Shown here: positions 7,750-16,218 of the stretch, piece by piece | Numbering within the stretch: the first letter of the stretch is position 1 | Layout of the letters: every line of letters starts with the position of its first letter | NCBI GenBank assembly: GCA_029262875.1 | Contig: JAJCYO010000053.1 | Location: forward strand, 1 to 55,053 | Origin: Flavobacteriales bacterium | Lineage (GTDB): Bacteria > Bacteroidota > Bacteroidia > Flavobacteriales_E > Vicingaceae | Length of the DNA stretch: 55,053 nt | Direction: 5' to 3' | Notes under the pieces: generated by a model | Seen by the model: only the letters and a program-made list of their open reading frames with translations | What the model was told of the DNA's origin: nothing | Database searches by the model: none | Translations under genes and position numbers: made by a program

Positions 7750-9366
7750 TTATTTAATGTTAATTCTAATCATGATGTCTTGTTTCTTTTTCTTGTATAA
7801 TTCTAAGATAATCTCATCATTACTAGGTTGCATAATTCTACCCGTATTAAATTGATATACTTGAATTCCCTTCACATCTTTTAAATCAAATAATGATAAT
7901 TTAGAAACAGCTCCGTCTGCATCACCAATTTTGTAAGCAGTTAAGAATCCTCCTTTACCTGATGAATGTGTAGCAGGATATTTATTTACAGGTAAGTTAA
8001 GGTTCTTAATGTTATCTAAGTACAACAAGTAGTGGTCAGTATCAGTTGACATATACTTATAAGATAAGTCTGGACCAGCTCTATTAAACGAAGCTGATGA
8101 AAAACCTCCAAAACCAAAACCTCCACCTCCAGAAGTTGAGTATGTTTGACTTTTTGTTAATTTTTTCATCCAATCAACTTTACCAGCTGCGGTAAGTTTT
8201 GACATAAACATTTCTTTATAATGGTGGTGGTAAGTTGTTCTTGTACCTCCATTTGAAGTCCTTGTTGTGCTTCTGGTTACATAATAAACTTCTCCAACCA
8301 ATAAAAAGCTTCCATCATCATTAACGATGATATGGTCAAGGTCTAATTCATGAATTCCGATTTCTTTTCCTTTCTTTTCTTTTTTTGCATTTTTCCCTTG
8401 TTTCCGCTCACTTACATTTTGGTTAATAATTTCTAAAGGGATGTCATGAAATTGTTCATTTTCTATAGCACCATCTTTATTAATTACTGATACATATATA
8501 CCATTTGCTGACCGTCCTTCACCGTAAAATCCAGCGCAGTAAATAATGCCACCTTTTCCTTCTACTAACGTAATCCCATGAGGAAAATGCTTTCCGTTTG
8601 CCTTAACCTCTGTTATTTTAGGAGTATTAGAGTCATTGTATTTCAATAATTCTAAATGCGACTTTGTTTTATCAGAACTACTTCTTACTCGTGCTAATAC
8701 ATAGGCATTCCCTTTAGAATCGATGGTGTAACCTAAGTTATCCATTATTGCTTCGGTGTAAGGCATAGTGATTTCTTTTTCCCAGATAACCTTCATGTTT
8801 TCATCCAAAACAGTCATTCCAATTCTATCTTTATTTACCTTGTCACTTTTAACTTTAGGGTGTCTGTGGTAAACCATTAAATATTTCGAATAATCGAAAG
8901 ATTGGTAAAGGTTAATTTTATTGCTTCCCATAGCACTCTTAACTTTACCTTTAATTTTACTTACCAATTTTTTACTCCCTATACTCATGCTTCCAAAACT
9001 TATTTCGTGCACAAATATTTGTTCTGTTTTATTTGGTTTGTCCCACACATTGAAAAATTGAAAAACCTTATCTCCATTTTGAATAAAAGCCTCATGAACA
9101 AAGCCTCTAGGCATATTCTTTTTTATCGAAACTTCCTTCCTTGATTTTTGATCCAATGAATTGGCATCAAATTTCTGAAGCGTAATATTACCACTAACTT
9201 TTATTGCTAATATTTCATCATCGTGTATAAAATAATCTTTCACTTTTGCATCTACAACAGGGAAAGGTTTGCTGACTTCCAAATCAAAGTCTTTGGCTGT
9301 TTTTACCGTTTGAGAGATTAACAACGTTGGTAATACCAACAATAGAATAAGAGATAAATGTTTCAT
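7750..9366 (-). CDS. secreted protein of unknown function
   Basis: A 538-residue protein with a clear signal peptide (cut near LLISQ). The mature part is rich in beta-type segments (for example FDYSKYLMVYHRHP, YTIDSKGNAYVLARV, GIIYCAGFYGEG), suggestive of a beta-propeller-like fold. Around residue 415 is a low-complexity insertion with GGGGFGFGGFSSASF. No catalytic motif was recognised. The gene is monocistronic, with its own terminator at 7696-7723, and is about 107 bases from the next gene. Confidence 0.65.
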   Translation of the reverse strand: MKHLSLILLLVLPTLLISQTVKTAKDFDLEVSKPFPVVDAKVKDYFIHDDEILAIKVSGNITLQKFDANSLDQKSRKEVSIKKNMPRGFVHEAFIQNGDKVFQFFNVWDKPNKTEQIFVHEISFGSMSIGSKKLVSKIKGKVKSAMGSNKINLYQSFDYSKYLMVYHRHPKVKSDKVNKDRIGMTVLDENMKVIWEKEITMPYTEAIMDNLGYTIDSKGNAYVLARVRSSSDKTKSHLELLKYNDSNTPKITEVKANGKHFPHGITLVEGKGGIIYCAGFYGEGRSANGIYVSVINKDGAIENEQFHDIPLEIINQNVSERKQGKNAKKEKKGKEIGIHELDLDHIIVNDDGSFLLVGEVYYVTRSTTRTSNGGTRTTYHHHYKEMFMSKLTAAGKVDWMKKLTKSQTYSTSGGGGFGFGGFSSASFNRAGPDLSYKYMSTDTDHYLLYLDNIKNLNLPVNKYPATHSSGKGGFLTAYKIGDADGAVSKLSLFDLKDVKGIQVYQFNTGRIMQPSNDEIILELYKKKKQDIMIRINIK

Positions 9367-9473
9367 AAATACTTGCTTTAAATTAATAGTGAAATCAAAC
9401 TTAATAAATTAAAATTAAATACTGCATTAATCAGGGCTTAAGCTGATATATTAACAAAATATTTAACTTTTAT

Positions 9474-11177
9474 TTAAAATTGGAAATAAATAAATGCTTG
9501 TAATTCCGATGACATGGCTTGATAAACTGCAAAAACAGTTATAGTTGCTACCAATATCTTTACAATTAAAGGAAGTTTAATAAAGGTTTCTCGATACCAG
9601 TCTTTAACGTTACTTGGTAACCAATGGATGATGTACCCGATTAACATCATTATAAATACGTTACTGTAGGAACTCAAAATTTCGGGGATCAATGACAGGT
9701 TAAAATTACTCCCTATTTGAGTTAAGATTTGACCAGTAGATTCCATGGATTCGCCTCTAAACCAGATACGCGTAAAGGTGATGAAATTAAAAGTGACAAA
9801 TACTTTAACGACAATGGCTAAAAAATTATCGTATTTTTCATAAGGACTAATTTTTCTCCAAAGCTTATAAACAACCAGACCTAAACCATTTAGACCACCC
9901 CAAATAACGAATTGCCAACTTGCTCCATGCCACAAACCACCCAATAGCATCGTAATTAAAAGATTGATGTTGGTTGTTAACCAAGCTCTGAAACTTTTAA
10001 CCCATATCGCTAAGAAAGTAAAAAGTAACCCTACCCATATAAATGAATAGAGTACAATCATCTTACCAGACAGCATTACAATAAATGCAATGATAAATAC
10101 TAAAGCTATCCACGTACCGATACTTCCTCCACGATTACCGCCAAGTGGGATGTACAGGTAATCCTTTAGCCAGGTGGATAGACTTATATGCCAACGCTTC
10201 CAGAATTCACCTACGTTTTTAGCTTTATAGGGTGAATTAAAGTTTTTGGGTAGCGTAAAGCCCATTAAAAGTGCTATTCCAATGGCCATATCCGTATATC
10301 CTGAAAAATCCGCATAAACTTGCAAGGAATAGCCATATAATGCCATTAAATTTTCAAACCCAGTAAACATCATCGGGTTGTCAAAGATTCGATCTATAAA
10401 ATTAACGGCAATGTAATCGCCAATAATTACTTTTTTGATTAATCCTTTTAGAATCCAGAATAAAGCTAACCCAAAATTGTACTTGGAAAGATTGTAGGGC
10501 TTATATAACTGGGGTATAAAGTCTGCTGCTCTAACAATTGGTCCCGCTACCAATTGAGGGAAAAAGGAAACATAAAAACCAAAATCAAGAATGCTTTTAA
10601 CAGGTTTTACTTCTTCGCGGTAAATATCTACGGCATAACTAATTGTTTGGAAGGTGTAGAAGGAAATTCCCACAGGCAATAGAATTTTATTTACAGTAAA
10701 GTGGGTGTCAGCATATTCATTTGTAAAATGGGCAAAATGGTTAAAGACTTCATAATTCGTATGGAAAAATTCATTGAAGGAATCGGTAAAGAAATAAGCA
10801 TACTTAAAATAACAGAGTACAAAAAGGTTAATGAATACACTGGTTGCTACAAAAATCCTTTTGTAAAGCTTCTTTTTTGATGAATAAATAAGCCAGCCAA
10901 TAATGTAATCCGAAAATGTAGAGAATAAGAGAATACTAATAAATAGACCACTGGTTTTGTAGTAAAAGAAAAGGCTTACTAAAAATAAATAGGCATTACG
11001 TAACCCTCTTTTTTTGTGGATAATGGAATAAATCAACAAGACAACAGCAAAGAATCCCCAAAAGAAGAATTGGGTAAAAATCATGGGCTCTCCTTCATTG
11101 TAAGTGAAGATGTGCTTGATGTTTTCGAAACTAAAAAACCAAGAGAACCATTCAGATATGTTTGTTACCTCATTCAA
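9474..11177 (-). CDS. MBOAT family O-acyltransferase (AlgI/DltB-like)
   Basis: A 567-residue polytopic membrane protein. The MBOAT signature is clear: FWKRWHISLSTWLKDYLYIP and the catalytic-site histidine in GGLWHGASWQFVIWGG. AlgI/DltB/PatA-type MBOATs take an acyl group, usually acetyl, across the membrane to a periplasmic carrier or glycan. The frame has no ATG near the family's usual N-terminus; the start is a TTG at 11177, eight bases inside the end of the HAD gene, and the next stop upstream is two codons away. It is the last gene of a tightly overlapping cluster with two SGNH proteins and a LysM protein, which points to O-acylation of a cell-wall or surface glycan. Confidence 0.9.
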   Translation of the reverse strand: MNEVTNISEWFSWFFSFENIKHIFTYNEGEPMIFTQFFFWGFFAVVLLIYSIIHKKRGLRNAYLFLVSLFFYYKTSGLFISILLFSTFSDYIIGWLIYSSKKKLYKRIFVATSVFINLFVLCYFKYAYFFTDSFNEFFHTNYEVFNHFAHFTNEYADTHFTVNKILLPVGISFYTFQTISYAVDIYREEVKPVKSILDFGFYVSFFPQLVAGPIVRAADFIPQLYKPYNLSKYNFGLALFWILKGLIKKVIIGDYIAVNFIDRIFDNPMMFTGFENLMALYGYSLQVYADFSGYTDMAIGIALLMGFTLPKNFNSPYKAKNVGEFWKRWHISLSTWLKDYLYIPLGGNRGGSIGTWIALVFIIAFIVMLSGKMIVLYSFIWVGLLFTFLAIWVKSFRAWLTTNINLLITMLLGGLWHGASWQFVIWGGLNGLGLVVYKLWRKISPYEKYDNFLAIVVKVFVTFNFITFTRIWFRGESMESTGQILTQIGSNFNLSLIPEILSSYSNVFIMMLIGYIIHWLPSNVKDWYRETFIKLPLIVKILVATITVFAVYQAMSSELQAFIYFQF

Positions 11178-11817
11178 AGATTAGATTTTCTATTTCTGTT
11201 AAGCTCTTAATGTTATAATCAGCAATGTTAAATTTTGGATTGTTGTGGTTTTCTGCTTCTGGAATAGCAATAACTTGCATTACTGCTGCTTTTCCAGCTA
11301 ATACTCCATGGAAAGAATCCTCTATCACCAGACAATCAATGGGCTTTACATTTAATTGTTGAGCGGTTTTAATGAAAATTTCTGGGTGTGGTTTTCCATA
11401 ATTCAGATGCTCTGCTGAATTAACAACTTCAAATTTATCTTCGAGATCCAACTGCTTTAAAACAGTATTTATCAATGATAGAGCAGAGGAGGAGGCCAAT
11501 CCAATTTTGTATCCTTTTGTTTTAAAATAATCGAGAGATGTAGCGACACCTTCCATTTCAATTCCTTTTTCAATGATTAGTTCAGTTACTTTTTTTAATA
11601 AAGCAGCTTCAACTTCCTCTATTGTCTTTCCACTCCACGGAGTTTTTTCATACCAATATTCTACCACTTCTATCAATCTCATCCCCTGTGTAATTCTGCA
11701 CATATCTTCATTAAAATCTAAGCCCACATTATTGAATGTAAAAATGATAGCTTCTCTCCATAGCGGTTCAGAGTCAATGATAACTCCATCCATATCGTAT
11801 ATTACAGCTTTAATCAT
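11170..11817 (-). CDS. HAD hydrolase, HxpB/beta-phosphoglucomutase-like
   Basis: A 215-residue HAD phosphatase: motif I DMDGVIIDSEPLW, motif II GLASSS, the conserved lysine in GKPHPEIF, and motif III VIEDSFHGVLAG. The DSEPLW context matches hexitol/2-deoxyglucose-6-phosphatase HxpB (YniC) and other sugar-phosphate phosphatases with a C1 cap. Its start overlaps the stop of the SGNH gene (ATGA at 11814-11817) and its end overlaps the MBOAT start, so it is translated with them. A link to sugar precursor supply is only inference. Confidence 0.85.
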   Translation of the reverse strand: MIKAVIYDMDGVIIDSEPLWREAIIFTFNNVGLDFNEDMCRITQGMRLIEVVEYWYEKTPWSGKTIEEVEAALLKKVTELIIEKGIEMEGVATSLDYFKTKGYKIGLASSSALSLINTVLKQLDLEDKFEVVNSAEHLNYGKPHPEIFIKTAQQLNVKPIDCLVIEDSFHGVLAGKAAVMQVIAIPEAENHNNPKFNIADYNIKSLTEIENLIFE

Positions 11818-13058
11818 TCAGCAGTTGATAGTTTAAGATGTTTGTCATACTCTTTCATAATAGCAGAAAACATTAAATCTCCCATTAAAATATATCCGTT
11901 TTTAGTAAGGTGAATTTTATCTTTTTTAGCATATCCGTATTTAATCCATTTGTTAACTGATCCTAAGCCTCCCATAACATTAAACATGTCCCACATTCCA
12001 GCATTATGTTTATTCGCCAAGCTAATCATTGCATCTCTGGCTTTATAAACCCTTTCGTTAGGGTATCTTCGTTTATAGTAGCTATCATTATTGGTGACGA
12101 ATAGAAACTCGACATCAGGGTTGACTGATCTTATCCAGCTAACCAGTGTGTCATAATTTTTTTCATAACAATTTTCACAGAAATTAGGATCGTAGGCATC
12201 ATTTATTCCAATACAAAAAATAACTAAATCTGGATTTATCGCTTTCAGATGCTGCGTAAACAGTTCACATCTTAAATAACTTTTAGTGCTTGCTCCATTT
12301 ACTCCTATTGAATTGTAAATTAAACCAGGATCATCATTATCTAAACTAATTCCATACAAATTAAACGAAGAGCGTGTTGTATCGCTCCTATAAATATTCA
12401 ATTCAAAAGAGTCTATATGGTGGTCAAAAACAAACTCAGTATAACCTATTTCCCTGTTTATTCTAATAAGCGAACAAGTATCAGATATTGGCTCAATGCA
12501 GTAATCAGTATCATCTACATCATGAAATATTTTAATGCTGTTGAAATCATAGTAAGGTGTATGATCTCCTCTAAAATAGAACTTGAGTGTAGCTGCGCTA
12601 TCTTGGGTGGATGCTGTTATTCCTGAGACACCCCATGTCGTATCTTGTTTCATTAAAGAGTTTCTAAACCCTACCCATTCACCTGTAGAAGTGCATTTAT
12701 AATAGTAAGGGTTGTTGGTATGTGCTAATCGATAGGGAAATAAAAACCCTCTTCCACCATTTAAGTTTGGAGATAGGTTTTGGAAGTTTTTACGTATTTG
12801 GTCAGACCAAATATCTGCTTGAATATGAGATCCTCCAATTTGCATGACATTTATTTTTCCCTTTCCTTCAAAAATTAGCTCATCCAATTTTCCAAAAAAA
12901 TGATCGTAATTAGAACTGTCATTGTAAAAACGAATGTCACTTGAATCATAAACCACAAAATTGTGCTCAGGAAGTAAATGAGGATTTCCTTGTCCAATAG
13001 TAACCAAAGAACAAAGCGTTAGTATAGTTGTAATGATGTATTTATTAAATGTGCTCAT
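11814..13058 (-). CDS. SGNH/GDSL hydrolase-family protein B
   Basis: A 414-residue exported protein (signal peptide up to about IGQG). Block I reads QIGGSHIQAD, with the nucleophile serine kept (about Ser77) but Asp of GDS replaced by Gly. Block III is present as FCIGINDAYDP. The C-terminal Asp-His pair is in KDKIHLTKNG. Such SGNH partners of MBOAT proteins act as acetylesterases or as the periplasmic O-acetyltransferase (compare AlgX/AlgJ, PatB). The start overlaps the previous SGNH gene by ATGA at 13055-13058. Confidence 0.82.
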   Translation of the reverse strand: MSTFNKYIITTILTLCSLVTIGQGNPHLLPEHNFVVYDSSDIRFYNDSSNYDHFFGKLDELIFEGKGKINVMQIGGSHIQADIWSDQIRKNFQNLSPNLNGGRGFLFPYRLAHTNNPYYYKCTSTGEWVGFRNSLMKQDTTWGVSGITASTQDSAATLKFYFRGDHTPYYDFNSIKIFHDVDDTDYCIEPISDTCSLIRINREIGYTEFVFDHHIDSFELNIYRSDTTRSSFNLYGISLDNDDPGLIYNSIGVNGASTKSYLRCELFTQHLKAINPDLVIFCIGINDAYDPNFCENCYEKNYDTLVSWIRSVNPDVEFLFVTNNDSYYKRRYPNERVYKARDAMISLANKHNAGMWDMFNVMGGLGSVNKWIKYGYAKKDKIHLTKNGYILMGDLMFSAIMKEYDKHLKLSTAE

Positions 13059-14629
13059 TTTTTATTTTTTGCATCTTTGATTTCTTTTTTATCCTCGATT
13101 GGTTTTACAACTGGAGGTTGTTTTTCTTTTGGTTTTGCTTCTTTTTTGACTACAGCTTTATTTCCTGTTTTATAAGCGTTATACATTTCAAATAACTTAG
13201 TATTGAACTCTTCTGCTATTTTTTTTGCACCTTTTGGGCTGAAATGAATATAGTCTGATGCAGCTAAAGAAGGTTCAGCCTCTACCCATTTAGGCATCGA
13301 GTTTTTCCCACCCATTACTTCATACATATCCCAAAAGACACATCCAGAATTAATTGCAGCTTCTTTCATGGCATCTCTAACATCTTCTAAATAAGGGTAA
13401 GTAACGTATTCTGTTTTTTCTTTTACAGACATGTCTCCAGGTCCAATTACAATGATTGCAGCATTTGGATTTCTTTTTTTCATAAAATAGATCTGAGACT
13501 GAAACCATTTTCCATAATCAGATGCTCCTTTATCAGTTTTAATGTAAGGGATAGTATTCCCACCAAATTCCATTATAATTAAGTTGGGAGAAAGGCTTGC
13601 ATACATGTTGCTCAATGTTGTGGAATTTTGTTTGGTAAAGATGGTTCCAGAAGAACCTCGCAAAGGAATGTTATCCATAACAACACCACTTCCTCCTTCT
13701 AAAGAAATACCATATATGTCAGGACTATCACTTCCATTAAATGATACAGTTATTTCTTCAGGAGTGGTTTTGAAATTTGCTTTTAAAGTTTGGAAAGGGG
13801 TGTTGGGTTGAATAACACCAACAACAATATCAACACCATCAGCTACAATTTTATATTTAATTGGTGAATGAGAATTGCTTAAAAATATTTTGAGTTGCGA
13901 ATAGGTTTTTGTTCTGCCATAAGATGCTCTTGGTTTCTTTATTTTTAACCAACCTTCATGATTAATGCTATCATTGATGATCTTGGTCTTAGGGATTGGA
14001 GCATAACGGCAAAAAGCCATTAAAGCACCATATTTCATATGTGTAACGGTAGAGTCCTTTTTTCCAAACCCAGGATACCTTTTCCAATTTTCGGAAAATT
14101 CTGTGTTGACACTCATTTTTCGAGCAACTTGTATAATCGGAAATAAACCAACACCATAACCTCCAAATTTCTTTTGTAATTCATTTCTTAAGTACGAAGT
14201 AATTCTATCTGCTTCTATTTGAGAATCGCCATAATGCATTATTCTTACCTTTTTCTTCTTGGCATTGTCTAAGGCCGCAAAAAAGCGATGCATAGCAGAT
14301 TTACCTTTATCATTAAGTTGTAATCCTTGCCTGAATTTCTTTAAAGAGTCTAATTTGTGTTGAATTATTGCGGAATCAATTTTACTTACGACAATGGTAG
14401 AGTCAAACAATTCAGCCAAATCGTTTTCATATTTTGATAAGCTATCTTCCTCCAATTGAGGGATGAAAAAATCGTTAACCGTTGGGAATTGTATCTTAGA
14501 ACTACCAATTTGTATTCCTTTTTCAGGAAAGACAAGCATCACTAAAAACAATAATACCATAACAACGACTAAACTTGTTAGTGTAAGTATTGGGTGGGTA
14601 TTTTTATTGTCAGATGTATTATCTTCCAT
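13055..14629 (-). CDS. membrane-anchored SGNH/GDSL hydrolase-family protein A
   Basis: A 524-residue protein with one N-terminal membrane helix (about 15-35) and no cleavage site, so the SGNH domain faces the periplasm. Block I is MHYGDSQIEADR (nucleophile about Ser136), block III EFGGNTIPY, and the Asp-His pair is in SDYIHFSPKGAKKI. The C-terminal 50 residues are Lys/Pro/Glu rich, a possible wall-binding or flexible tail. Start and stop abut the flanking genes (stop of the LysM gene at 14630). It likely transfers or removes acyl groups delivered by the MBOAT protein. Confidence 0.83.
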   Translation of the reverse strand: MEDNTSDNKNTHPILTLTSLVVVMVLLFLVMLVFPEKGIQIGSSKIQFPTVNDFFIPQLEEDSLSKYENDLAELFDSTIVVSKIDSAIIQHKLDSLKKFRQGLQLNDKGKSAMHRFFAALDNAKKKKVRIMHYGDSQIEADRITSYLRNELQKKFGGYGVGLFPIIQVARKMSVNTEFSENWKRYPGFGKKDSTVTHMKYGALMAFCRYAPIPKTKIINDSINHEGWLKIKKPRASYGRTKTYSQLKIFLSNSHSPIKYKIVADGVDIVVGVIQPNTPFQTLKANFKTTPEEITVSFNGSDSPDIYGISLEGGSGVVMDNIPLRGSSGTIFTKQNSTTLSNMYASLSPNLIIMEFGGNTIPYIKTDKGASDYGKWFQSQIYFMKKRNPNAAIIVIGPGDMSVKEKTEYVTYPYLEDVRDAMKEAAINSGCVFWDMYEVMGGKNSMPKWVEAEPSLAASDYIHFSPKGAKKIAEEFNTKLFEMYNAYKTGNKAVVKKEAKPKEKQPPVVKPIEDKKEIKDAKNKK

Positions 14630-16105
14630 CTATTTTTTAGGAATTTTTAGTACTTGTCCTACGTCTAAATTGGCATCAATTTTATTGAAGTCCATAATGT
14701 TTTGAGCTGAAACTCCTAAGAATTTTTTTGCAATAATCCATAGGTTGTCGCCAGACTTAACAGTGTAAGTTGTTTGAACTCCTTTGCTTGTTATCGGTGT
14801 TTTCTCTTTAGGCTTAATAACCTTTGGTTCTTTTTCTTTCGGTTTTGGATTTTTATTATTGGATTTCTTTTTACCATAGATGGTTAATTTCTGGCCAATA
14901 TCAATACGTGTTCCATTGAGGTTATTCCAGTCTTGAATTTGTGATACTCGAACATTGAAACGTTCAGCTATAACACCTAAAACATCACCAGAGCGAACTT
15001 TGTAAACGAATGGTTCTCCATCTTTAGGAATAACGAATTTGGGAGCCACGGGCTCTGGTCTTAGCATAACAGAGTCTTGATAAAAGTAGATGCTGTCTTT
15101 AAAGGCAGTAAATTTTTCTTTTGTTCCTTTTGGAAACAATGCCTTAAAATTAGTCGGAAAGCTCTCTCGGTTAAGTGAAGGATTTAAAAATTTAAATGAA
15201 GCCGTTTTTGTTTTAATAACATGGTTAATGGCTTCAAATTTGAGTTTTCTCTCAATGATTACCGTATCCGCTTCAATAACTGGGTTCAGTTTTACTGCTC
15301 CGTAAGAATCGTAATTATAGATATAGATCATAGCAACAAATGCTTGAACCAGGTCTTTTGTTGTTTCTGGCAAATAGGGGTGAATTTCTTTATAAGTTTT
15401 TGCTGAATGCCGTTTTAAAAGCTTGTTTACTGTCACAACTCCAGAGGAGTATGCAGTTACTGTTAGTTCCCAATCACCATACATAGTATACAGGTCTTTT
15501 AGGTATAGTGTTGCTGCTTTAGTGGATTTTTTAAAATCTCTTCGTTCATCAATAGACTCGTTAACTGTTAGGCCATATTTAACAGCTTGAGGGTAATTTA
15601 AATGCCAATATCCCTCACCACCAATACCATTTGAAGAATTAGGGTTAAAAGATGAACAAACAGCTGGAAACAACTTTAGCTCTTTAGGAAGATTATTGGC
15701 ATTAAGATTTTGCTCAATAATTGGTTCGTAATAATTTAACAAACTGAATAGAGTAGGGCACTTTGCTGATTTTTGAGAGAAGTAAAACGCAAGGTATTGG
15801 TTCCTGATTTTATCTGAGTTAGTTGGAAAAGCAAAACAAAGCTGGTTGTTGTTAAAGTAAAATAGAGAATCTTCCGTATTTATAGGGCCACCCTGATAGC
15901 CTTTCCAGTTCTTTTCTGGCTTAAGTTCAGAAAGCTTAATTAGCTTATTAGTGTATGGTGTCTTTTTTAGTTGTTTAAATTCTTTAGCATAAGCTGATGA
16001 GAAGTTTTTTTTCTTTCCAGATTGGCCAAATGAGGTGCTAAGACAAAATGCAAATAGCAACGTGAAGCTCCACTTGATACAGGTTTTTATGCTATGAAAT
16101 TGCAT
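14630..16105 (-). CDS. LysM protein with degenerate lytic transglycosylase domain
   Basis: From the ATG at 16105 the protein is exported (signal peptide ending STSFGQ) and about 491 residues long. Residues ~130-235 align with the MltD-type GH23 domain (NLPKELKLFPAV, ESIDERRDFKKSTKAA, LKDLYTMYGDW). Two C-terminal LysM modules (VYKVRSGDVLGVIAERF and TYTVKSGDNLWIIAKKF) bind peptidoglycan. The catalytic Glu of the ESxFxP motif is missing: the sequence reads AVCSSFNP, with Cys in its place, and the AYNSG motif is AYSSG. It is therefore probably not a lytic enzyme but a glycan-binding scaffold for the acylation cluster it heads. The ATG at 16114 is three codons upstream and also possible. Confidence 0.82.
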   Translation of the reverse strand: MQFHSIKTCIKWSFTLLFAFCLSTSFGQSGKKKNFSSAYAKEFKQLKKTPYTNKLIKLSELKPEKNWKGYQGGPINTEDSLFYFNNNQLCFAFPTNSDKIRNQYLAFYFSQKSAKCPTLFSLLNYYEPIIEQNLNANNLPKELKLFPAVCSSFNPNSSNGIGGEGYWHLNYPQAVKYGLTVNESIDERRDFKKSTKAATLYLKDLYTMYGDWELTVTAYSSGVVTVNKLLKRHSAKTYKEIHPYLPETTKDLVQAFVAMIYIYNYDSYGAVKLNPVIEADTVIIERKLKFEAINHVIKTKTASFKFLNPSLNRESFPTNFKALFPKGTKEKFTAFKDSIYFYQDSVMLRPEPVAPKFVIPKDGEPFVYKVRSGDVLGVIAERFNVRVSQIQDWNNLNGTRIDIGQKLTIYGKKKSNNKNPKPKEKEPKVIKPKEKTPITSKGVQTTYTVKSGDNLWIIAKKFLGVSAQNIMDFNKIDANLDVGQVLKIPKK

Positions 16106-16218
16106 TAAATACATTTAATAAATAACTAAATGTAAATATGCTTTATTCTAATGGTGAATTAATAATTTTCGGCTAAGTTTATGAACAGAGAAGTGTTAAA
16201 CTTCGTGAGTGGAAATGT

